Of a DNA stretch of 9,451 nt, positions 1 to 6,802 are shown in pieces (position 1 is the stretch's first letter; each line of letters begins with the position of its first letter). A program made the translations under genes and the position numbers. The notes beneath the pieces are model-generated. The model made no database searches, was not told the origin of the DNA, and was given only the letters and a program-made list of their open reading frames with translations. This stretch comes from Candidatus Omnitrophica bacterium 4484_49 (GTDB lineage: Bacteria; Omnitrophota; Gorgyraeia; Kaelpiales; Kaelpiaceae), in the NCBI GenBank assembly GCA_002085265.1, contig NATI01000025.1, positions 1-9,451 on the forward strand. The letters run 5' to 3'.

Positions 1-1242
1 GTCTGAAGTTTTAGCCATCAACCCCGGTGTTTATGATTTTTCGGCATATGACCTCTGGCTTAAACCTTATGGATTCCTGCACATCTTGTCAGTTCTCAAA
101 AATAGAGGAATCAAGGTCAAATTCATTGACATCCTGGACAGATTTCATCCTCAACTTAAGCATTTTATCAATAAGCCACTTAAAACCACCCCCTACGGTT
201 GTGGAAAATTCTACGAATGTAAGGTCCCAAAACCTGAAAAATTAAAGTTTATACCCCGGCATTACAGAAGATATGGTTTGCCTCCAGAGTTAATAGTAAA
301 GGAACTTAAAGAATTAAAGAGTTAATAGAAATTTTAAAAACCACCTTCCCGGATATCCCAATTATTCTGGGAGGAACTTATCCCAGTTTATGCCCCCAGC
401 ACGCCCAGAGTTTAGGAGCGGATTTTATAGTCAAAAGTACGGAAATGGAAAAATTCTGTAAATTGATAAAAGAATTTGTGAAAATTGAAATAACACCTCA
501 GGAAATCTATAAAATATCACCTGACTATTCAGTCTACATGCGACTTCCATATGTGGTAATCAGAACTTCCTGGGGATGTGTATTTAACTGCACTTATTGC
601 GGAATAAAGTTCATTCATCCTGAATATAAGGAAAGAGATATAAGTCTGGTAATTAAGGAAATTGAATTTTTTTACCGTAAAGGTATAACGAATTTTGCTT
701 TTTATGATGATGCCCTGCTTTACAACTCCCGGAGGATTAAATATTTTTTAAAAATACTCGCTGAGAAAAATATCTCTGTAAATTTTCACACCCCTAATGG
801 ACTCCACGCCAGGTTTATCGATGAGGAACTGGCACAACTAATGCACAATGCAAGATTTATAAATCCCAGGTTGAGTCTGGAATCAGCGGAGGAAAAATTT
901 CAACACAAAACCGGTGGAAAAGTATTCCTGTCTGACTTTGAGAAAGCAATTTATAATCTGAGAAAAGCAGGATATAGAGACTGGGAATATTCTGCCTACC
1001 TTTTAATTGGCTTGCCGGATGAAAACCTGGATATGGTAAAAACCTCAATAGAATATGCAAAAAAATTAAAAGCCAAACCCCTACTTGCAGAATACGCACC
1101 CATCCCTGGCACTGAAATCGCAAAAAAAATAAAATATGACCTGAGCGAGCCTCTATATCACAATAATTCCATCTTCCCGGCCTACTCTCCCGGGGAGTGG
1201 AAATACCTCCAGGAACTGAAAGACCTGGCGCGAAATTTTTGA
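1..1242 (+). pseudogene. B12-binding-domain radical SAM protein, broken by frameshift/deletion and cut by the window edge
   Basis: Two open stretches in different frames together resemble one radical SAM protein with an N-terminal cobalamin-binding-like Rossmann domain. The first runs from base 2 to the TAA at 323-325 and contains INPGVYDFSAYDLWLKP and, later, IPRHYRRYGLP, both typical of the N-terminal part of this family. The second is open from base 310 to the TGA at 1240-1242. It starts with the rest of the Rossmann fold (IPIILGGTYPSLCPQHA) and then has the radical SAM cluster motif CxxxCxxC, with codons at 577, 589 and 598, plus later IGLPDE and EYAPIPGT segments. The two frames overlap only at 310-325. 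From memory of relatives, about 20 residues between KELKELK and the next helix, roughly PDxxLxTSGMTYWYPG, are missing. An ATG at 445 could start the second part but has no ribosome site and would lack the N-terminal domain. The true start lies left of the window. Family assignment is firm; substrate is unknown. A sequencing error cannot be excluded. Confidence 0.8.
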
Positions 1243-1521
1243 TTAACCTACAAGTTTATCAAATTCCTCCACATCAACTGCGGGAAGAGTTGTAAATGCA
1301 ATTCCACTCATTCTGGTCAATTCTAAAGAAACCTTCATCGCTGACTTATCATCTGGCAATTCCACAACCAACGCCAGGTCATATGGACCCAGAAGAGCAT
1401 AAATGGAGTATACTTTCCCTCCTGCATCCTCAACTATTTTCTTTGCTTCCTGGGTCCGCTGGGCGGAAATACCTTTCATCGCTTCCAGCGAGTACTTCCC
1501 CAGAAGTAAAAACTTAGCCAT
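1243..1521 (-). CDS. GYD-domain small protein
   Basis: This 92-residue protein fits the GYD-domain family of small alpha/beta proteins, whose function is not well defined. The family pattern is visible in the start MAKFLLLGKYS, the central GGKVYSIYALLGPYDLALVVELPD (here GPYD stands in for the name-giving GYD), and the tail TLPAVDVEEFDKL. The length is normal for the family, so the protein is probably intact and cytoplasmic; there is no signal peptide. The start is supported by a strong AAAGGAGGTG ribosome site a few bases upstream. It is the last gene of the group that begins with the antiporter, 23 nt after the stop of the exported-protein gene. Its own stop directly abuts the stop of the oppositely oriented radical SAM gene, leaving no room for a separate terminator. 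No partner or ligand can be inferred. Confidence 0.85.
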   Translation of the reverse strand: MAKFLLLGKYSLEAMKGISAQRTQEAKKIVEDAGGKVYSIYALLGPYDLALVVELPDDKSAMKVSLELTRMSGIAFTTLPAVDVEEFDKLVG

Positions 1522-1544
1522 TTAAACCACCTCCTTTTATTTAT

Positions 1545-2834
1545 TCATTCATTTGATAATTTTATATGCTTCAGGACATCCACTACTTTTTCTTTCCACT
1601 CAGGTGAAACCGGAATGTCCTTTGTTGCATATATAATTACATGAATCCGCTCCTTACCTATTATGATTCGCCCAACATCACATTCGGAGAAATTAAATCT
1701 TGGTTCTAAACACTTCCTGGGGAAAAAACACTCATAAATAACTGAATTAGAGTTCCTTTTCAGAATATTATAGCCGAATTCTGGACACTTCTGTCTAAGT
1801 GTTGTGAACATATTTTTCAGAACATCTTCCGGCTTAATTACACCCTGAGAAAATTTAGAAGTGATACTGATAGTAAGCATCTCCCTCCAATTATAAACAT
1901 CTTCTCCCTTAGGGACATATTCAATGAAAACATGATTCAATCTATAATTTGCAGTATATCCTACTGTCCATTTCTTGCCGGGGTTTAAAAAGATATCCGG
2001 AACTTCTCCCCATCGGGTGTAATCATCCACATTCCGTGACTCTACCTTTTTATATTTAGCCTTTATAATACTATGAGACCTGTTTTCTGCAGAATTTAGA
2101 TTTTCATGCCCGGATGAGATTCTAGTTACAGCTTCACTCTTACAAATGGCTGACACAGAGAGGATGGTGGATGAATTCATATCAAATTCTACATCACAAC
2201 TGAAACTGCTATTGGATTCAGTAGAATCCCCATAGTTTTTCCTATCAATTTCTCTTAACAGATTAAAAACTGCTATTTTATTCCCATCTTTAATTCTCAC
2301 ATCTCTGAGTTCCCAGGTGTTCTTAACCAAACTCCCATCAAAGGATTCTACTCTATAAATTTTCTCACCAAGAGCAAGTGGTTCTGGAGGCAATTCTGTA
2401 AAAACAGTCTCACTATAGAGTTTCCCCGCATAATAGGGATTACCACTTTTTGTCAATATACCTACAGAAAAAAATTCGGGTAAAAGAAATGAAGAGACCA
2501 GGAAATTGTATATTTTCTGTAAATCTCGCCTGTCTCCTTTATACAGATGTAGTTTTTCAAACAGAATGCGCATTCTAAAATAAGCCCAGGCACTACCATC
2601 AGGATTTACTTTTAAAATTTTCTTGCTTATTGTAAAGGGCAGCGAACAGGCAAATGATGGAAACTGTCCTCCCGTAACTTCAATCTCAAATTCACCTCTG
2701 TAAAAGGTCTCATCTCCTGGTTTAAACCTGTATTCTAATTTTACCTTTTCCTTCTCCTGAGCCCACAACAGGGGAAAACTACCCATAACATAAAAAATCA
2801 CTACTCCCAATTGCAAAATGTATCTGGGGCTCAC
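1545..2834 (-). CDS. Exported two-part protein of unknown function with a C-terminal YVPxGExxxNWxEM-type domain
   Basis: The 429-residue product begins with an uncleaved-length signal sequence: Arg4, a hydrophobic stretch at about 5-24, then LWA before Gln26 as a likely cleavage site. The mature N-terminal part (about 27-300) looks beta-rich and opens with a YRFKPGDETFYRGEFEI segment, a style common in secreted beta proteins. Residues about 301-429 resemble a C-terminal domain I recall from other exported bacterial proteins of unknown role: EYVPKGEDVYNWREMLT, then paired cysteines (YEC, RKC, SEC), then a final IIGKERIHVIIYATKD strand-rich segment. The mature protein has seven cysteines. The start used is a GTG five bases after the stop of the zinc-ribbon gene, and no clear ribosome site precedes it, so translation may be coupled. 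A GTG at codon 12 and an ATG at codon 17 are alternatives but would shorten or remove the signal peptide. I do not recognise an enzyme activity. Confidence 0.75.
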   Translation of the reverse strand: MSPRYILQLGVVIFYVMGSFPLLWAQEKEKVKLEYRFKPGDETFYRGEFEIEVTGGQFPSFACSLPFTISKKILKVNPDGSAWAYFRMRILFEKLHLYKGDRRDLQKIYNFLVSSFLLPEFFSVGILTKSGNPYYAGKLYSETVFTELPPEPLALGEKIYRVESFDGSLVKNTWELRDVRIKDGNKIAVFNLLREIDRKNYGDSTESNSSFSCDVEFDMNSSTILSVSAICKSEAVTRISSGHENLNSAENRSHSIIKAKYKKVESRNVDDYTRWGEVPDIFLNPGKKWTVGYTANYRLNHVFIEYVPKGEDVYNWREMLTISITSKFSQGVIKPEDVLKNMFTTLRQKCPEFGYNILKRNSNSVIYECFFPRKCLEPRFNFSECDVGRIIIGKERIHVIIYATKDIPVSPEWKEKVVDVLKHIKLSNE

Positions 2835-2839
2835 TGTAT

Positions 2840-3145
2840 TTAATCCAGTCTTCGGGATATCTCCCGCATCAATTTATTTATGACCTCAAATCTGCTGACC
2901 TTTATATCCTGAATAGCCTTTTCCCTCTGATTTTCAAAATCCAGTTTCGCCTGAGTTGCAATTTTAGAAAATCTGGCGTATTCCTTTTCTGCCAATTCTT
3001 CTGATTTTTCCTTGTAAATCTGAACTTTCTCCAACTCTCCCTTATCCAGCCAGACGCCATTACATTGAGGACAGACATCAACCATAACACCCTTAGTGGT
3101 TAAAACTTCAACAAGTTCTACATCCTTACAACTGGGACATTTCAT
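2840..3145 (-). CDS. zf-TFIIB-type zinc-ribbon protein with a helical tail
   Basis: A 101-residue cytoplasmic protein. The N-terminal 40 residues form a TFIIB-like zinc ribbon: CPSC at Cys3/Cys6, CPQC at Cys25/Cys28, then the signature GVWLDKGELEK. This family usually occurs as small proteins or as a domain, and its role is generally undefined; metal binding is expected. The remaining 60 residues are highly charged and predicted by eye to be one or two long helices, possibly a coiled coil (EKSEELAEKEYARF onwards). The ATG overlaps the stop of the antiporter gene as ATGA, and GGGAGG lies upstream at good spacing. The next gene starts five bases after its stop, so the three are very likely co-transcribed. 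Its position between a membrane transporter and an exported protein does not reveal a clear function. Confidence 0.9.
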   Translation of the reverse strand: MKCPSCKDVELVEVLTTKGVMVDVCPQCNGVWLDKGELEKVQIYKEKSEELAEKEYARFSKIATQAKLDFENQREKAIQDIKVSRFEVINKLMREISRRLD

Positions 3146-4110
3146 CTCCTTCCTCCCGTAATCAAAATTAATACAAATATAATGTAACTCAATACCAAAA
3201 TCAAACCCTCTACCCTGGAGACCTTAAACCTGGTCTTCATAAACAGTGCCACCAGAACAGAAATTCCAACAAGATAGGGGAATTCAAATCTCAACGCATG
3301 AGAGTTAAGTTCCACTGGCCTGATAACTGCTACTATCCCCAGCACAAATAAAATATTAAAAATATTGCTGCCCACTATATTTCCGATACTGATACTATCC
3401 ACCTTTTTAACCACTGCTGTTAGAGAAGCGGCAAGTTCTGGAAGTGATGTCCCTATCGCAAATATCGTTATGGCAATTACCCAGGCAGATACGTGAAATA
3501 TCCTGGCCAGACCCACCCCTCCTTTAATCATCAAATTTGCTCCTATAACCACACCTAAAAGAAAAATCAAACTGAACAGGAAAGCCAATGTCCGGGAATT
3601 AACCCTCTGGAATAATCTCTTGAATTTAAAATCACTCAACTCTCTGGAGTCAAAATATTTCTTCGCCCCCCTGTATGAGAGGATGAAAAATATAATGAAA
3701 CATAGAAGTAAAATTATCCCATCTATTCTGTCTATCTTGAGGTCGAGGCTGAGAATATAAACCAGAAGAGAAGCCCCAACCATTAAAGGAACTTCTGTTT
3801 TTAAAACCGACCTTTCCACTATCAACGGCCTGAATAACACACACAATCCCAAAATCAAGCCAATGTTGGCGATATTGCTCCCGATGACATTCCCAAGAGC
3901 AATATCCTTCTGGTCTTTAATTGCTGCTACAATCCCCACCCCGGCTTCAGGGGCACTGGTGCCAAAAGCAATAATAACAAGTCCTATAAATAGTGGAGTT
4001 AATCTTAAAAGCAAGGAGAGTTTTACACTGGACTGGATAAGATAATTAGAACTGAAAATAAGGATGACGAGGCCAATAACAAAAAGAGAGAGATAATATA
4101 CTGCAACCAT
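3142..4110 (-). CDS. Calcium/sodium antiporter family membrane protein (CaCA superfamily, YrbG-like)
   Basis: A 322-residue inner-membrane protein with about ten hydrophobic segments, and the duplicated alpha repeats that define cation/Ca2+ exchangers. Repeat 1 contains GTSAPE at 50-55 and GNVIGSNIANI at 73-83; repeat 2 contains GTSLPE at 220-225 and GNIVGSNIFNI at 243-253. Glu55 and Glu225 correspond to the two essential ion-binding glutamates of the family. A charged loop at about 147-172 separates the halves. Length is normal, so it is probably functional, exchanging Na+ or H+ against Ca2+ or a related cation. At the position that is Asp240 in the Methanocaldococcus jannaschii exchanger, this protein has Asn252. 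The ATG is the only reasonable start, since an in-frame stop lies just upstream at 4153-4155, yet no ribosome site precedes it. It is the first gene of its group and overlaps the zinc-ribbon gene by four bases. Confidence 0.93.
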   Translation of the reverse strand: MVAVYYLSLFVIGLVILIFSSNYLIQSSVKLSLLLRLTPLFIGLVIIAFGTSAPEAGVGIVAAIKDQKDIALGNVIGSNIANIGLILGLCVLFRPLIVERSVLKTEVPLMVGASLLVYILSLDLKIDRIDGIILLLCFIIFFILSYRGAKKYFDSRELSDFKFKRLFQRVNSRTLAFLFSLIFLLGVVIGANLMIKGGVGLARIFHVSAWVIAITIFAIGTSLPELAASLTAVVKKVDSISIGNIVGSNIFNILFVLGIVAVIRPVELNSHALRFEFPYLVGISVLVALFMKTRFKVSRVEGLILVLSYIIFVLILITGGRR

Positions 4111-4152
4111 TAGAACTATTTTACAAAAAATTGACTCTGAGTGGGAGTAAAA

Positions 4153-4305
4153 TTATTGAGAAGAGAAAATCTTTTCGTACATAGTTTCTGTCAATGCTTT
4201 TGATTCCGGCTTTAAGGAATAAGTGAAAAATCCATTCAGAATCTCATTTACAAAAATATGGACTAATCCTGATTTTGAACTTAATCCCAGAAACTCACAT
4301 ACAGT
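4153..4305 (-). other. In-frame continuation of the 128-residue exported protein beyond its TAA stop
   Basis: Directly after the TAA at 4306-4308, the same reading frame stays open for 50 codons to a second TAA at 4153-4155. The translation has a protein-like mix (TVCEFLGLSSKSGLVHIF, then VNEILNGFFTYSLKPES, ending MYEKIFSSQ) rather than low-complexity AT-rich codons. It could be the former C-terminus of the upstream protein, cut off by a nonsense mutation. It could also be chance: 50 codons without a stop is not rare enough to be decisive. The only internal ATG would give a tiny peptide, and there is no ribosome site. The rest of this gap (4111-4152) is AT-rich and shows no clear promoter. 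Confidence 0.4.
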
Positions 4306-4692
4306 TTAAAAATAATTCACAATTCCATTGACTATTTCACCGTTTAAATCTTCTATCAGGAATCCATTTCTTACATCTTTTTCCTCAACCTGTGTTAAAA
4401 TGTCCAGAAGTGAAATAATAATCTCAAAGGTCTCCTGGGCTTTCTGTTGCTGGAATTTAATCCATTCTTTTACAAGATTTTCATCGGTATCCTTTCCCAG
4501 TATATCCGCAATTACTGTAAATAAAACGATATCAGCCATCCAGAACCTTTCTGGATCTTCAACTTCAGGCACAAACATAATCCTGACTCTGGACTCCTCA
4601 TCTCCTTTTACCCTCCGGGCCCAGACAGAGGTAAATTGCATAATAAAAACCAAAAATACCAGAATTAGATAGGGAATCTTTCTCCTATTCAT
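4306..4692 (-). CDS. Short exported protein of unknown function, possibly truncated by a nonsense mutation
   Basis: The open product has 128 residues. It begins with a clear signal peptide: MNRRK, a hydrophobic core at about 7-23, and VWA before Arg27 as a likely cleavage site. The mature part is mostly helical by eye and carries no motif I recognise; there is a PEVEDPERFWMADIV segment and an amphipathic EWIKFQQQKAQETF stretch. The ATG overlaps the last eight bases of the upstream 340-residue gene, so the two are probably translated as a pair, and there is only a weak ribosome site of its own. The frame does not really end at the TAA: it continues open for 50 further codons, so an ancestral protein of about 178 residues is possible. 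The product should be outside the cytoplasm, with its larger neighbour. Function is unknown. Confidence 0.65.
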   Translation of the reverse strand: MNRRKIPYLILVFLVFIMQFTSVWARRVKGDEESRVRIMFVPEVEDPERFWMADIVLFTVIADILGKDTDENLVKEWIKFQQQKAQETFEIIISLLDILTQVEEKDVRNGFLIEDLNGEIVNGIVNYF

Positions 4693-5707
4693 TATTCCAG
4701 GGTGGAAGATAGTTCTTCACTGTGCTCCAGTCTACCTGAACTGCTAATGTATTCATAAATCTTTTCCAGGTAATTAAATATGCCCCTTCAGGCTGAGAGG
4801 TAACTACCCACCACAATCCCGGTATCCAGGTAGGAACAAATTTTACCACTTCTATGAAACTTCCATCCCGATCTCTCAAAATTACACTTCCCTTCTTCCT
4901 GACCATATCAGCAAGTTGATAAGGAGTCCGAAAGTGCTCTCCTTCTCCTAACACTCTTTCAGCCATGGTATTCAATGCTTCGTTCACAAGTTCTTCGGCA
5001 ACGCCTAACTCCTCGCTTTTACCAATGTATCTTAAAAGTTGAGTAAATATCTCAAAATTTCCATGATATCCAATCTCCCTCAGCGCCAGTCTTTTCTCTT
5101 CCACAGAAACACAATCTGCAGTGATGACCTCCCATAAAAACTCAGCCAGTTGAGATGAAGGAGTCACATTATCTAAAAACGCCAGCTCTAAAATTATTCT
5201 CCTTCTCACCCTGGCTGCTGAATCGGTCTTATCCATTAATTGGTCATAAGACTCTTTTAAATAAGGGAGAATTGGAAAAGCAGCATGCTTTACCACCTCA
5301 TAATACCTCTCGTTTCCCTCCTGAATGATATCCGTCAGTTTCTGAATTGTCTCAGTTACGATTTCATCCAGCAATTGTCTGAATCCCTCTCTGGTATTCA
5401 AGTACCCTTCTACCTTTTGAGGATTCATACCCAAACTTTTAATAATTGTCATAAGTGCAGAAAGATCTTCAGAAGTTATCCTCCCTGCACTCATCCATTT
5501 ATTTAGATTTCGGAAAATTTCATCCTTGAAGAAATATGTCGTCAACTCCTGAACGGGTAATGCTTCTAAATCAATCTCTTCAGCTTTCTGCCGTAAATCC
5601 TGCCAGTTAACAGGTTCATTTTTTACTCTGCGATGAAAGCAATTTTCTTCTCCGGCAGGAATAATGAAAGGAAAAGTAACCACCATCACCCAGATTATTT
5701 TTCTCAT
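4685..5707 (-). CDS. Exported helical-repeat protein of unknown function
   Basis: A 340-residue protein with a probable signal peptide: MRK followed by a hydrophobic stretch at about 4-17 and IPAG before a charged segment. The cysteine at position 23 is not in a lipobox. The middle, about 130-260, looks like a stack of amphipathic helices of HEAT-like character (for instance VKHAAFPILPYLKESY and RRIILELAFLDN, spaced by short turns). The C-terminal 70 residues differ: they are beta-prone and aromatic, with WIPGLWWVVTSQPEGAYLITW. I do not recognise a named family. The start is well supported by the ribosome site AGGAGGGGAGG at 5710-5720 and a promoter just upstream, making this the first gene of a two-gene unit. 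The downstream exported protein overlaps its end by eight bases, so the two may act together in the envelope; this is inference. Confidence 0.75.
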   Translation of the reverse strand: MRKIIWVMVVTFPFIIPAGEENCFHRRVKNEPVNWQDLRQKAEEIDLEALPVQELTTYFFKDEIFRNLNKWMSAGRITSEDLSALMTIIKSLGMNPQKVEGYLNTREGFRQLLDEIVTETIQKLTDIIQEGNERYYEVVKHAAFPILPYLKESYDQLMDKTDSAARVRRRIILELAFLDNVTPSSQLAEFLWEVITADCVSVEEKRLALREIGYHGNFEIFTQLLRYIGKSEELGVAEELVNEALNTMAERVLGEGEHFRTPYQLADMVRKKGSVILRDRDGSFIEVVKFVPTWIPGLWWVVTSQPEGAYLITWKRFMNTLAVQVDWSTVKNYLPPWNNE

Positions 5708-5735
5708 CTCCTCCCCTCCTTGTTTATCTATATAA

Positions 5736-5765
5736 ATTTTATCCCAGTGATAACTTAAAAGTCAA
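5736..5765 (-). promoter_or_regulatory. Sigma-70-like promoter for the exported-protein pair
   Basis: Reading the minus strand, TTGACT (5760-5765) is followed after 18 bases by TAAAAT (5736-5741). Transcription would start near 5728, leaving a leader of about 20 bases that contains the strong ribosome site before the ATG at 5707. An inverted repeat TTATC-N5-GATAA (5739-5753) overlaps the -10 box and the spacer and could be an operator, though its arms are only five bases. No clear intrinsic terminator for the nadA group is visible between 5742 and 5864. Confidence 0.65.
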
Positions 5766-5864
5766 CTATAATCAGCAGTAAGTAGTATAAACTATTTTTC
5801 GCAAATTTTTAGATGATAAAATATTTTCAGAATTAAAGGAGTAAAGTATTTTTTCTGAGTTTTT

Positions 5865-6773
5865 CTACAGTTCCAGCATCTTCTGGATACTGCCCCGGGA
5901 CTTCTCAATTATCTCCAATGGTAACTGGACTTCGTATTTCATCTCCTCCAGAGCCCGCAGGATTTTTCCCAGATTTATCTTTTTCATATCCTCACAAACT
6001 GCATGTTCACTGGCGGGGTAAAATTCCTTATCCGGGTTTTCTCTCTTCAGCCTGTAAATTATACCTACCTCGGTACCTATTATAAACTCCCTGGAATTCG
6101 ATTCTTTTATATACCTGACCATTCCCTGGGTAGAATACACTGCATCGGCAAGAGCAATCACCTCCGGTGTGCATTCAGGATGAACGACAACTTCTGCCTG
6201 AGGGTGAAACTTTTTCTGTTCTTTAATATCCTCTGCCATTATCTTCACATGCACCGGACAATACCCATCCCAGAAAATCATCTTCTTTGCGGTCATCCTG
6301 TAAACATAATCACCTAGATATTTATCAGGCACAAAAATTATCTCCTCCTCATCCCTAAAAGCCTTAGTTACAACTTCCACCGCATTGGCTGACGTACAAC
6401 ACAGGTCACATTCTGCCTTTACTTCCGCAGGGGTGTTTACATAACAGAGGACATTCCTTCCAGGATAATTTTCCTTAAATTTTTTTAACCCCCGGGCGGT
6501 AATCATATCAGCCATAGGGCAACCTGCATTTTCATCAGGAATTAAAACAGTTTTCTCAGGGGAGATAATCTTTGCGGTCTCTGCCATAAAGTAAACCCCA
6601 CAGAACACAATCACATCAGCATCTGTTTTACCTGCCTGGATGCTCAATCCCAACGAGTCACCCAGAAAATCTGCAATATCCTGAACCTCGGGTAACTGAT
6701 AATTATGGACAAGAATCACAGCGTTTCTCTTTTCCTTCAACCTCATTATTTTCTCCACCAATTCTCCGTTCAT
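5865..6773 (-). CDS. nadA: Quinolinate synthase NadA
   Basis: NadA condenses iminoaspartate with dihydroxyacetone phosphate to make quinolinate, the precursor of the NAD ring, using an oxygen-sensitive [4Fe-4S] cluster in the cytoplasm. The 302-residue length is normal. Family landmarks are present: ILVHNYQLPEVQDIADFLGDS near the start, GVYFMAETAKI, and CYVNTPAEVKA. The three cluster ligands are Cys85 (AGCPMAD), Cys172 (DGYCPVH) and Cys260 (HAVCEDM), at the spacing found in the thermophile enzymes. The start has the ribosome site GGAGG close upstream. It follows mnmA after 29 bases and is the last gene of the iscS group. That makes sense because its cluster must be built by the IscS/IscU pair. 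No nadB or nadC is in the window, so the source of iminoaspartate (aspartate oxidase or dehydrogenase) is not shown here. Confidence 0.98.
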   Translation of the reverse strand: MNGELVEKIMRLKEKRNAVILVHNYQLPEVQDIADFLGDSLGLSIQAGKTDADVIVFCGVYFMAETAKIISPEKTVLIPDENAGCPMADMITARGLKKFKENYPGRNVLCYVNTPAEVKAECDLCCTSANAVEVVTKAFRDEEEIIFVPDKYLGDYVYRMTAKKMIFWDGYCPVHVKIMAEDIKEQKKFHPQAEVVVHPECTPEVIALADAVYSTQGMVRYIKESNSREFIIGTEVGIIYRLKRENPDKEFYPASEHAVCEDMKKINLGKILRALEEMKYEVQLPLEIIEKSRGSIQKMLEL

Positions 6774-6802
6774 TCTCCCTCCTTCTTACCTGAGTAACTC
6801 AC

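Noticed and set aside
1185..1200. GC-rich inverted repeat CTCCC-g-GGGAG near the end of the radical SAM gene, as a terminator
   Set aside because: The loop is one base, there is no T run after it, and it encodes the family-typical YSPGEW segment.
4131..4159. A plus-strand TTGACT with a weak TATTGA at 17 bases
   Set aside because: The -10 match is poor and no gene lies downstream on the plus strand.
4160..4200. Minus-strand TTGACA upstream of the antiporter as a promoter -35 box
   Set aside because: No acceptable -10 box stands 16-18 bases downstream, and the hexamer lies in the possible continuation frame of the upstream gene.
5800..5864. AT-rich region after nadA as an intrinsic terminator
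   Set aside because: Only a 5-bp CAGAA/TTCTG stem with a long loop is present, without a GC-rich stem followed by T's.
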